NCBI GenBank assembly: GCA_029255685.2
Contig: CM055312.2
Coordinates: 51,184,202 to 51,248,201, forward strand
DNA from: Silene conica
Taxonomy: Eukaryota > Streptophyta > Magnoliopsida > Caryophyllales > Caryophyllaceae
Length of the DNA stretch: 64,000 bases
Direction: 5' to 3'
Below the pieces are notes generated by a model that ran no database searches, was not told where the DNA came from, and saw nothing but the letters and a program-made list of their open reading frames with translations. Below are positions 50,328 through 61,727 of this stretch, one piece after another. The first letter of the stretch is position 1. Each line of letters opens with the position of its first letter. The position numbers were made by a program, and so were the translations under genes.

Positions 50328-53300
50328 ATGAAGAGATTAGAAAGAAAATTGATGTATGAAAGGTTGGATTCTAGGAAAAAATTGAGGCAGGATTTCGTCA
50401 CCGCTGTTAATGAATTCATTGACTATGTTAAGCAACAAGACGAATTTATTAAAAATAGAGAAATTAGGTGTCCATGTTCTAAGTGCAAGAATAAAAAGTA
50501 TTTTGTTGAACAAGAAGTACGGAAACACCTTGGTTTGAGAGGGTTTTTTTGATAACTATTATGATTGGGTGTGTCACGGAGAGAAATTCTCCGTTGAGGA
50601 AGAGGAAAGCCCATCAATGCACTCCGACATCCTTATAGGGATATGGTAGAAGATGCGTTACGCGATAGCATTGATCAAATTAGGGAAGATGCTCTTAACG
50701 CCGAGGTGGTCGATGAATCTCCAAATCCTAATGTATTAGCTTTTTTCCAAATGCTAAAACATGCCGAACAACCTCTTTATGTAGGCAGTCGTATGACATT
50801 GCTACAGTCGGCTTCAAAGTTGATCACTTTCAAATGTGAATTCAACTTAGCTGAAAAATGTGTAGATGGTTTCGCGTCATATATCGGAGATATGATTCCT
50901 CAAAATAATCTTATGGCGCGTAACTACTACGATACCAAAAAAAAGTTCTTAAAGCTCTTCAACTTCCCCATGAAAAGATAGATGACTGTTCAGTACGATG
51001 TATGCTTTTCTGGATGGACGACGCTCAACTTGATAAAAGCAGAGAATGTGGTACGAATAGGTAAAAATTAGAGAAAAATGCAAATGGCAAAAGGGTTCCC
51101 GAAAAGTTCTTAACTTATTTTCCATTAGGACCACGGTTGCAACGCTTTTATTCCACAAAGCACATCGTGGGAGAAATGCGTTGGCATTATGAAAACCCTC
51201 GTGTTAGTGGAAAAATGTCTCATCCAAGTGACGGGGAGGCTTTGAAACAGTTTGATCGGCTGCATCCTGATTTTGCATCTGAGCCTAGGAATGTCCGTCT
51301 TGGACTTTGCACTGATGGTTTCGCACCGTTTGGTCAATTCGGGAAGCAATATTCATGTTGGTCGGTGATACTTACTCCATACAATTTACCACCCTGGCTC
51401 TGTATGAAAAGACAGTTTGGCTACAGCATGGCAAAACATGGAGTTGGTTTGATTGTAATAGACAGTTTTTAGAAAGTAATCATGTTTTTCGCAAGGATAA
51501 GGTGCATTTTAGGAAAGGGAAAGTTGAGAATGATGTTGCTACAAAGAAGTTAACAGGCGAAGAAGTGTGGGAATGTGTGAAACATTTACAAAAAATTGTG
51601 GATGCATCTGACCGTGAATTGAATTTGCTTAAAGCGAAACGGATTGGGTGGTGGAAACAAAGCATTTTTTGGGAGCTTCCCTATTGGAGCACGCTACTAA
51701 TTCGACATAACCTTTATGTCATGCATATTGAGAAAAAAAATTCGAGCAAATAATTCACACTGTCATGGATGTGAAAGGAAAAACAAAATTAGACTCAAAT
51801 GCAGAGAAAGACATGTTGCTTCTTTGTTCAAGTAAAAGAAAAGGGGATTCGGTCATTTTGAAAAATGAACAAAAGAAGGTCCTATGTGAATGGGTATACA
51901 AACTAAAGTTTCCCGACGGTTATGCTTCAGATTTGAGAAGGTGTGTCGATATGAATGAACTGAAGATACACGGTTTGAAAAGTCATGATTGTCACGTCTT
52001 CATGGAGCGTTACTCCCAGTTGCTTTGAAACATCTTCTCCCAAGAAATGAGTGGAATGCCATAACTGAAATTAGTCAGTTTTTCAGAGATTTGTGTACTT
52101 CATCAGTACAAATTGAAAAAATTACAAGTCTCGGAAATAACATTGCGGAGATCATCTGCAAATTGGAGAAAATCCTTCCACCTTTTTTCAATTCAATGGA
52201 ACACCTACCTATTCATTTGCCATATGAAGTGAAAATGGGCGGTCATGTGCAATATAGGTGGATGTATCCTTTTGAGAGGTAATGTCATGATCCTTATTTA
52301 ATACTTTATTTTACATAATACATATATATCATCATATTATTCATTCAAAACTAATGTGTTTGTAGGTTTTTGAATCATTTGAAAAAGAAAATTAAAAATA
52401 AAGCTCATGTTGAAGGGTCTATGTAATGCATATTTAATTGAGGAAATAGCAAATTTATGTTCCCTATACTTTGAAGATCACATAGACACCAAGGCAAAGG
52501 ACCTTGACGTTGGTTCAAAAAAGCCAACACAATCTAACTTTCCTGAGCTATTTCAAGATCATAATGGCACTAGCTACTTCTAGAAAGTGTCGTGAAAGGG
52601 TTTTGGAGGATAACGAATATGAGCGTGCACACCTCTAAGTTTTATCTAACTGCGATTCTGATGGATTGAAACGCAACAAAGTGTAAGTGGTGAATCTAAA
52701 TTCTGATATTTGAAACGTACTTTATTAGTTGTTCAAAAATTAATAATTCCCCTTATCTGAATATAGGTTGTATGAAAATTTTATCATGAGAGAACATCCT
52801 GAATGTGTCGTAGGCAATGATGTTTGGAAAAAATATGAAACAAGATTTCCTAAATGTTTTAGATCTCAGGTTATTAATATAGAAGATCCAGTTCTAATTG
52901 CCTTAGCAAACGGTCCCTCAAGAAAATTCAGAACATGGAACGCTATTCCATCAATGGCTACAAATTTCGAGCTTTCGTTCAAGGGAAAGATTTGGTAAAG
53001 TGCACAATTAACAATGGAGTTTGTGTGAGTTCCATTGAAGGAGCTGATTACTATGGGACCCTTGACGAAATTGTTGAGATGACTTATACAGGCCCAAAAG
53101 ACACTTACAAAGTCATTTTGTTCAAATGTAGTTGGATAGATAACTCCGAAAGAGGAATGCAAGTACATAAGGAATATAAGCTTGTGGATGTTAACCGGAG
53201 TAGAAAATTTGCAAAGTACGACTCATTTGTGTTGGCATATCAAGTGGAACAAGTTTATTATACTCCTTATCCTGGTATAAAAAAGGATCAAAGTCAATGG

Positions 53301-53580
53301 TCAGCGGTATTCAAAACCAAGGCTAGTTCACATGTCGATGCTCCCGTTGATGAATCTTTCTTTCAAGAAAATGTTACTAATGGTGAAACAATATTGTCAC
53401 CAATTGAAGTAGAAGAAGAAGATGAAGATGAAGATGAAATTGTGGAGGAACCAGAATAGATACAAATTGAGGCAGAGGAGGAAGAGGAGGATGAGGATGA
53501 GGATGAGGACGAAGATGAAGATATTATAGATTCTCTTTGTAAGGATATAGGAATAAATTGTTCAAGTGATGATGATGATT
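50328..53580 (+). pseudogene. CACTA TNP2-like transposase, decayed
   Basis: Recognisable parts in order: transposase-associated domain (MYERLDSRKKLRQDF, then IRCPCSKCKN; 50352-50552), TNP2 core start (LKHAEQPLYVGSRMTLLQSA, GDMIPQNNLMARNYYDTKK; 50700-50981), then MRWHYENP..GKMSHPSDGEAL and RNVRLGLCTDGFAPFGQFGK (51137-51440). After these come SIFWELPYWSTLLIRHNLYV (about 51660-51753), DUF4218-like LPYEVKMGGHVQYRWMYPFER (to 52279) and a DUF4216-like segment (about 52930-53459) with an acidic tail reaching 53580. Breaks: frameshift in the T-run near 50545, another near 50610-50640, one in the A-run near 50940, further shifts before 51137, and loss of the central core near 51410. A further break lies near 51753, the stretch 52380-52760 is scrambled, and a TAG lies at 53457-53459. 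It cannot make functional transposase. Confidence 0.88.
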
Positions 53581-53761
53581 AGGACTTCTATCTATTAGAT
53601 TTGATAATCTTGTATTTCTTGATATTACTGTGTTCATCTTACGTTGATTTGTAGATGTCGTATGGCTTAATATCAATGAAATCATCTTATTACCTTTATT
53701 ATTCAAGTTATTAATTGTGTAAAGTGTTTCTTTCTAATTATTGCTATATTAGTTTGATAAT

Positions 53762-53853
53762 ATGCGGGGCGGAAGACGACGAGGTAGTGGTAGTCGTCAG
53801 GCTGAGGGACGAGCGGGAGATCGTGACGAGGATATGTATGATGGCGGCATGTG
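53762..53853 (+). pseudogene. First coding exon of the second CACTA gene, cut off by element E
   Basis: ATG at 53762 opens an Arg/Gly-rich start (MRGGRRRGSGSRQAEGRAGD, then RDEDMYDGGM) that ends at a strong splice donor GTG|GTAAGTAT. It lies about 180 bp after TNP2. Position and composition fit a TNPA-like second gene of CACTA elements. The remaining exons are not in the window, because the intron is interrupted at 53888 by (TA)n and element E. Confidence 0.55.
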
Positions 53854-53883
53854 GTAAGTATCTCATTTATTTACTTATTGATC

Positions 53884-53887
<4 letters not shown>

Positions 53888-53978
<91 letters not shown>
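53888..53978. repeat. (TA)n followed by (GA)n
   Basis: About 37 TA units, then eight GA units. Left target flank of element E. Confidence 0.97.
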
Positions 53979-53979
<1 letters not shown>

Positions 53980-55464
53980 GCGAGTTCCGGTGAGTTCGCC
54001 ATATTCCGTGAGTTACCCCCGCGTATAAATAGAATTGACCTAAACCCAAATTTGTAACACACGCCTAAAATTCACAATTCCAGCTTACAAAATCTGTTTT
54101 CCCCAACTTTCTCTCTCCTTCAAATTCCCAAAATAATCATCAAAACAAATCTCACAAAAATAATCAAAATCGATCACACAAATTCATCAATTCTACAATT
54201 GTTGATTTCAGAATCCACAATTATTACCTAAATTCATTCATCGTCTTCAATAATTCAATTAAAAACTATCAAATTCAGGAAGATCAGATGGAAATATTCC
54301 AGGAACCCTAATTTTTCGAAGGTACCAATATTTTTTACGATTTTCTTATTTTAATACTCGAATAACTGAATTATTTGATTCAAATAACAAATTGTACGAC
54401 GATTTATGTATTGTTTATCATACCGTTGGCATTTGACTGATAATTTATTTTCATAATCTTAAAAAAATTATTGATAATCTAGATTAGCACACCAACTGTT
54501 TGTTAAAATGCCTAGTTGAATAATGTAGAAGCTTAGTTATTGTAATCAAGAAACATGGTTATTTAATAGCTATTAAAATGCAAAAACTCGGTTATTGTAA
54601 CGTAGGAACTTGGGAATTTGTAGTTATTGTAATGTAGAAAGTCAGTTATTGTAATAAATAAAACTTGTTATTCTATATGTGATTCAATTATGCACACGTT
54701 AGTTGTTTAAAGTTAGTTATAATTATTTTATAGTCCAGTTATTGTAATATATTGAACGAATTATTCTATATGAAGTTCTTAAAAAACGGCGTTGTTGTAA
54801 CATTACATTTCGATTATTGTATTACTTCAACCGTGTTATTCTATTATTAAAACTCAATTATTGTATCTTTTATTTACTTTTGTTAACTTATATTTTGCTT
54901 TTTGGAGATTTGCAGGTTGATTTAAGATAGACGTGAATAATTGATGCTCAATGGAGAAATTGATGTATATACTTGGTCATTGTTTGTTAGTTTTCAGTTT
55001 GTTTAATTGAGTAACTCAGTTACTTTAATGTTGAAACTCATTGTAATTTAGAAACTCAGTTATTGTAATGTAGAAACTCAACTATTGTAATGTAAAACTC
55101 TGATGTTTGTAGTTATTGTAATGTAGTAATTTAGTTATTGTAATGAATAAATCGTGTTATTGTATTGAAATGAAACTCAAATATATTCAAATTTCTACCT
55201 TGTGCTTGTTTTCATCATATTTAATCAAGTAACTAGTCATTTTCATTGAATTAATAAATGAGTTTGGTTAATGCAGTAGCAAAATCTGAAAAATGGAATA
55301 ATATGTCACAAGGTTAAAAAAAAACAACTTACTTTCATTATATAACTATTTTAACTTCATCATATTGATACACTTAAACATCTCCAACAATCTATGCATC
55401 TTTATCATTACATCTAAGCATTTTAAGGAATGCATCTAACAACAGTAACAATCTGTAACATTAC

Positions 55465-55472
<8 letters not shown>

Positions 55473-55553
<81 letters not shown>
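55473..55553. repeat. (TA)n tract inside element E
   Basis: Pure TA dinucleotide in the part of the left half that has no counterpart on the right (about 55210-56076). It may mark another insertion. Confidence 0.95.
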
Positions 55554-55557
<4 letters not shown>

Positions 55558-56075
55558 CAATGCTACGACTAAAAGTATTTCTTCCCGACGAGAATCATGT
55601 GTCGGCGTTTTCACCATTCTTCCGCCGATATTGCTTCTCGGCGAAAACCATGTCTTGTTTATTGATGAGGGTTGAACCAGCAGAAAACGGAAGCTCACTA
55701 AAAGAAATTAAAAAAAGAGCAAAAAACGCAACACCCATGAAGTCATTAACAGATACAATAACTGAGTTTTCATAATACAATAATTGGATTAAGGTAATAC
55801 AATAATCAAGATGTAATATAATAAGCAAAAAACACAGGGGTACTATATAGAAAAACTAAATATATTACAATAAATGCGTATTTATAATACAATAACTATG
55901 TTAGAGTAATACAATAACTGCGTATTTAGAATAACAAAAACATAGGAAGAACAACATAAAAAATAAAAAAAAACAGATACGAAAATGCAAAAACATAAAT
56001 ATAAAACCCTAGAATTATGTGAAAAATGTAAATTAACAAAAAAAAACGACGAAATTGAACTACATTATGAAAGGG

Positions 56076-57383
56076 TGTTTACACTAGAAGACTAGTCTTG
56101 AAATATAAAAGAATGAAATAACAACTCTTTTGAATAACTGTCTTAAAACCATTACAATAATAGTCTGAAAACATTACAATAACTGTCTACAACTATTAAA
56201 ATAATTGTCTGAACCATTAAATAATTGTCTGAACCCATTACAATAATTGTAAGAAACTATTAAAATAACTGTCTAAAACCATTACAATAACTGTCTTAAC
56301 CCATTACAATAACTGTCTACAAATATTAAAATAACTGTCTGAACCCATTACAATAACTGTCTGAATCCATTACAATAACTGTCTGAAACTATTAAAATAA
56401 CTACCTGAAACCATTACAATAACTGTCTGAACCATTACAATAACTGTCTGAACCCATTACAATAACTGTCTGAAACTATTAAAATAACTGTCTGAACCCA
56501 TTACAATAATTGTCTGAAACCATTACAATAACTGTCTGAAACCATTAAAATAATTGTCTAAACCATTAAAATAACTGTCTAAAACCATTACAATAACTTT
56601 CATGGACACTGAATAACATCTTCAGTTATAGCAGGCTTAAAATTTTTGAGTTCAATGATATCTGAGGAACGATACTGCAACAAAACTTTTAAGAACAATA
56701 ACTGTCTGAAACCATTACAATAACTGTCTGAAACAATTACAATAATTGTCTGAGACGATTACAATAACTGTCTGAGACGATTACAATAACTGTCAATAAT
56801 ACACGCAAATTATCAGAGAATATAGACAATCATATAGACGGATAATCTTCATTAGAATAACAGTACAACTAATTTACAGAAAAAGCACAAGTTAGAACAC
56901 ATCAAAATTCGAAAATCAGGTACAAATCCAGAAAATTCAATTACAAAACCCTAAAATTAAATAAAAACAAATGGAAACCGACTAATTGAACTACATAATG
57001 AAACCGACTGAATAAATTGAAGAAAATAAATACAAGAACACACCAATTTCACATAAAAACACAACTGCATAAACGAAAATTTTAAAAAAATTGACGAAAA
57101 TGAAAGAAGGAAGATGAAAACCCTAAAATTATGTGAAAACAAGTAAAAAATGTAATGCAACAGCACACAAATACACTAATTGAACTACATAATGAAAACA
57201 TTGAGTAAAATTGAAGAATAGAAACACAAAACACAATAAAAATCAAGTAAAAAAACCTACAAATAGCGAAAAATTGAAGAAAAGGAACGAAAAATTGAAG
57301 AAAATCAATTACCTGAAGATGAACGAAAATGACGACGAAGATGAGCAAAGAAGTCGACGAAGAAGATGAGCAAGAAGGTGAAC
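56076..57383 (-). repeat. Inner left arm of element E, GTTATTGTAATG array
   Basis: Inverted copy of parts of 57580-60530: CTAGAAGACTAGTCTTGAAA (left) against 60500-60525, and the TTCATCTTCAGGTAATTG leader against 57311-57335. The motif appears as CATTACAATAACTGTCTGAA in dozens of near-tandem copies at 56140-56800. Confidence 0.85.
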
Positions 57384-57431
57384 CTTAAATATTAGTATAG
57401 ATTAGTGGCTGAGATTAAATCTCAAAATTAG

Positions 57432-57439
57432 TATATAAA
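57432..57439 (+). promoter_or_regulatory. TATA box at the centre of element E
   Basis: TATATAAA in the unique spacer between the inner arms. The rightward leader has donor CTTCAG|GTAATTG near 57652. The same leader and donor occur inverted near 57316, so the spacer could fire in both directions. Confidence 0.45.
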
Positions 57440-58608
57440 CCAAAATTTTCACCCCTAACTTCTTTTTTCCCCCTTTTTTCAACTCCCCAACTGAAACACA
57501 GTAAAAACCTCCTTATCTCTCCCTTAAAACCTCCATATTCTCTAGTAAAACCTCCATATTCTCCGGTAAAACCTCCATCTTCGTTCATCTTCTTGCTCAT
57601 CTTTTTCGTCGATTTCTTTGCTCATCTTCGTCGTCATTTCGTTCATCTTCAGGTAATTGATTTTCTTCAATTTTTCGTTCGTTTTCTTCTATTTCGCTAC
57701 TTTTGTAGGTTTTTTAACTTGATTTTTGTTGTGTTTTCTGTTGTTATTCTTCAATTTTACGCAATGTTTTTCATTATGTAGTTCAATTAAAGTATTTGTG
57801 TGCTGTTGCATTATATTTTTTACTTTTTTTAACATAATTTTAGGGTTTTTTATGTTCCTTGTTTGATTTTCGTCAATTTTTTTAAAATCTTCGTTTATGT
57901 AGTTGTTTTTTACTTCAAATTGGTGTGGTCTTGTGTTGATTTTCTTCAATTTATTCTGCCAGTTGCATTATGTAGTTCAATTAGTCACTTTGCATTTTGT
58001 TTTCACTTAAATTTAGGGTTTCTTAATTGTATTTTCCAGATTTGTACTTGATTTCGAATTTTGATGTGTTTTTTCTTGTGCTTTTTCTTTAAATTATTTT
58101 GTATTGTTGTTTAATGTAGATAATCTGTATGTGTTATTGTAATATATTGATGTGGTTATTCTATATGATTGTGTGTATTCTCTGATAACCCTCGCGTGTT
58201 ATTGTAATATATTGATGCAGTTATTGTATTACACATGTCGATTATGCATTATCGTTACACAGTTATTGTAATTTATTGATGTAGTTATTCTATATGATTG
58301 TGTTATTGTATCCAGTAGTGACTTCATGTGTACAATGTAGTTATTGTAACACTACTTGTTAATTATTGTATTATCTTTTACATAGTTATTGTATTATGAA
58401 AGTTCAGTTATTGTATCTAGTAGTGACTTCATGTGTACAATGTAGTTATTGTAACATTACATCTTGATTATTGTATTACCTTTGAGTTATTGCATTATGA
58501 AAACTCAGTTATTGTATGTAGTAGTGACTTCATACGTTGTTGTATAAATTAGTTTTTGTCATAAATTTGTTTTTCTGATAATTTATTTTATTCTCTTCCA
58601 CAGTGATA

Positions 58609-59708
58609 ATGGCTCCTAAACGTAAGACAGAGCCTGAAGTTGGTAATAGAGCTAATTTTAAACGTTCAAAAGTAGTTTTCGTAAGGAAGGAGCACAATAT
58701 TTCCCCTACAAGTGCAAGAGTGAACATGTCAGTACAGTTATTCTTCCCTTTTTTTTAGAGTTTCTGTTGATGCATCACTTTGTTTGTGTTATTTATGCAT
58801 CACTTTTTATAATCGTCTCAGACAGTTATTGTAATCGTCTTAGATAGCTATTGTAATCGTATCAGGCAGTTATTGTAATGGTTTCAGGCAGTTATTGTGC
58901 TTAAAAGTTTTATTGTTATTCAGTGTCCATGAAGTTATTGTAATGAGTTTAGTCATTTATTTTAATGGATTGTAAACGGTTATTTTAATGGGTTTAGACA
59001 GTTATTTAATGGTTTGTACACAGTTATTGTATTATATAAGATCTGTTATTGTATCTAGTAGTGACTTCATTTAAAGGTAGTTATTGTATAGTTTTATATG
59101 GATTATTATATAGGTAAAAATGAGTTATCTTAATTCAGTTATTGTAATGGCAAAACATAGTTATTCCAATGTTTGAAACATAGTTATTCCAATGTTAAAA
59201 AAGACAGTTATTGTATTTGTATACACCAGTTATTGTAATGTGTGTGTTTTTGATACAATTATGATTTTGCATTTTTTTGCACATATTGTAGGTTGAATTG
59301 TTTTCCGACTTTCTGGATACAAGGAAAACAGCAAAAGAAGGGATTCTCATTAACACATTTCAATTTGTTAATGTTGATTTTGAATGGAAAACAAAAGCTA
59401 TGAACGATTACGAATCAGGATTATTTACCATGTTTCACATGCTCACATATGAAGGGAAGCACGACAAGGAGTTGATATCAATTAAGAAGAAAACTGAGAG
59501 CATTCCTTTATGGATTGAGATGATGTGTATTTTGTTGATGTCAGATGCCAATGACTCAAGAGCGTCTCTTTTGGAAGAAGTGGTAAATTTCAGGAAAGAC
59601 ATATTGGAAATAGAGAAGCATCTTTTAAACGATAGGAAAAGTGGCATGAAAATGTATAAACGTGTAGCTTTAAGAGGTTTACTCCACCAAAAAATGAGCT
59701 CTTGTTAA
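58609..59708 (+). pseudogene. Reduced ULP1-like gene of element E (Ser at the nucleophile site)
   Basis: A short first exon (ATG 58609 to about 58727, acceptor CTTCCACAG, encoding MAPKRKTEPEVGNRANFKRS and on) and a last exon from 59291 (acceptor ATTGTAG) to the TAA at 59706-59708 survive. GTTATTGTAATG-type repeats lie between. The last exon aligns with the C48 C-terminus of element A: FEWKTKAMNDYESGLFTMFH, then LWIEMMCILLMSDANDSRAS. The nucleophile position is Ser (TCA, 59415-59417) in ESG. The exons with the catalytic His and Asp are missing. Not a working protease. Confidence 0.75.
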
Positions 59709-60534
59709 ATGTTGGAAATTGTAAATGTTACATGGTATGGAAAGGATTGTGTTTTGTAAAGCCTAGAAAGTGTTATTTGTGACAGTTATTGTAATTGTCT
59801 CAGACAGTTATTGTAATCATCTCAGACAGTTATTGTAATTGTTTTCAGACAGTTATTGACTTATTGTAATCGTATCAGGCAGTTATTGTAATGGTTTCAG
59901 ACAGTTATAGTTCTTAAAAGTTTTATTGCTATTCAGTGTCCATGAAGTTATTGTAATGGTTGTAGTCAGTTATTTTAATGGTTGTAGACAATTATTTTAA
60001 TGGGTTTAGATAGTTATTTTAATGAGTTTTACACAGTTATTGTATTATATAAGTTCTGTTATTGTATCTAGTAGTGACTTCATTTAAGACAGTTATTGTA
60101 TTATATAAGTTCTGTTATTGTATTTTCTTTTACACAGTTATTGTATTATAAAACTCAGTTATTGTGTCTAGTAGCGACTTCATGGGTGGTGTAATTTAGT
60201 TTTTGTCATAATTATGTTATTCTTTTACTCATTTATTTTAATGTTTTCAGACAGTTATTTTAATGGGTTCATACAGTTATTGTAATGATTTCAGACAATT
60301 ATTTTAATAGTTTCAGACAGTTATTGTAATGGGGTCAGACAGTTATTTTAATGGTTTAAGACAGTTATTGTAATGGTTTAAGGCAGTTATTGTAATGTGT
60401 TCAGACAGTTATAGTAATGTATTCAGATAGTTATTGTAATGTTTTCAGACAGTTATTGTAATGGTTTTGAGACAGTTATTCAAAAGAATTGTTATTTCAT
60501 TCTTTTATATTTCAAGACTAGTCTTCTAGTGAAA

Positions 60535-61727
60535 ACAAGTATAAGGTAGAAATTTGAATATATTTGAGTTTCATTTCAATACAATAAGACGATTTATTCA
60601 TTACAATAACTAAATTACTACATTACAATAACTACAAAACATCAGAGTTTTACATTACAATAGTTGAGTTTCTACATTACAATAACTTAGTTTCTACATT
60701 ACAATAACTGAGTTTCAACATTAAAAAAACTGAGTTACTCAATTAAACAAGCTGAAAACTAACAAACAATGACCAAGTATATACATCAATTTCTCCATTG
60801 AGCGTCAATTATTCACGTCTAACTTAATTCAACCTGCTATCACCAAAAAGCAAAATATAAGTTAACATAAGTAAATAAAAGATACAATAATTGAGTTTTA
60901 ATAATAGAAAAACACGGTTAAAGTAATACAATAATCGAAATGTAATGTTACAACAACGCCATTTTTTAAGAACTTCATATAGAATAATTCGTTCATTATA
61001 TTACAATAACTGGACTATAAAATAATTATAACTAACTTTAAACAACTAACGTGTGCATAACTGAATCACATATAGAATAACAAGCTTTATTTATTACAAT
61101 AACTGACTTTCTACATTACAATAATTACAAATTCCCAAGTTCCTACGTTACAATAACCGAGTTTTTGCATTTTAATAGCTATTAAATAACCATGTTTCTT
61201 GATTACAATAACTAAGCTTCTACATTCAACTAGGCATTTAACAAACAGTTGGTGTGCTAATCTAGATTATCAATAATTTTTTTAAGATTATGAAAATAAA
61301 TTATCAGTCAAATGCCAACGGTATGATAAACAATACATAAATCGTCGTACAATTTGTTATTTGAATCAAATAATTCAGTAATTCGAGTATTAAAATAAGA
61401 AAATCGTAAAAAATATTGGTACCTTCGAAAAGTTAGGGTTCTTGGAGTATTAACCTCTATTGATAGTTTTTAGTTGAATTAGTCAAGATAATGAATGAAT
61501 TTGGCGGAGAATTGATGAATGTTATGTGATCGATTCGATGAATTGATGAATGTTATGTGATCGATTTGATGAATTTTTGTGCGATTGGTTTTTGATGATT
61601 TTCTGGGAATTTGGCGGAGAGACAGAGAGATTGGGGGAAACAGAGTGTGTAGCTGAAATTAATTTGGAATTGTGAAAATTAGACGCGTGTTGAATTTTTG
61701 GATTTTAGGTCAATTGTATTTATACGC
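60535..61727 (-). repeat. Right terminal inverted repeat of element E
   Basis: Inverted copy of 53979-55210, including CATACCGTTGGCATTTGACT near 61310 and the TTTTAAGAACTTCATATAG segment near 60960. Truncated at 61727 by the LTR insertion. Confidence 0.88.

Larger units (their letters stand above)
47032..53887 (+). mobile_element. CACTA (En/Spm-type) element, left part
   Basis: The terminus CACTACAAGAAAATACTCAG begins at 47032 after TTT, followed by subterminal palindromes, a long hairpin, a TNP2-type gene (50328-53580) and the first exon of a second gene (53762-53853). A solo LTR (48312-49855) is inserted upstream of TNP2. The right part is displaced beyond the window by element E and the LTR inside it. 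Confidence 0.88.
53979..61727. mobile_element. Element E: palindromic MULE with about 1.2-kb terminal inverted repeats
   Basis: The left end GGCGAGTTCCGGTGAGTTCG follows the TA/GA tract. The arms 53979-55210 and 60535-61727 are inverted copies (for example GCGTATAAATAGAATTGACC against the inverse of 61700-61727). The right arm lacks the last 35-40 bp because a gypsy LTR begins at 61728. A second, inner pair of arms (56076-57383 and 57580-60530) makes most of the element palindromic. The motif GTTATTGTAATG is repeated many times, pointing one way in the left inner arm and the other way in the right. Only a reduced ULP1-like gene remains; no transposase. Confidence 0.82.

Noticed and set aside
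57415..57600. Repeated GGFTGEY-type ORF on the minus strand
   Set aside because: It is caused by three copies of AAAACCTCCATATTCTC in the promoter region of element E.
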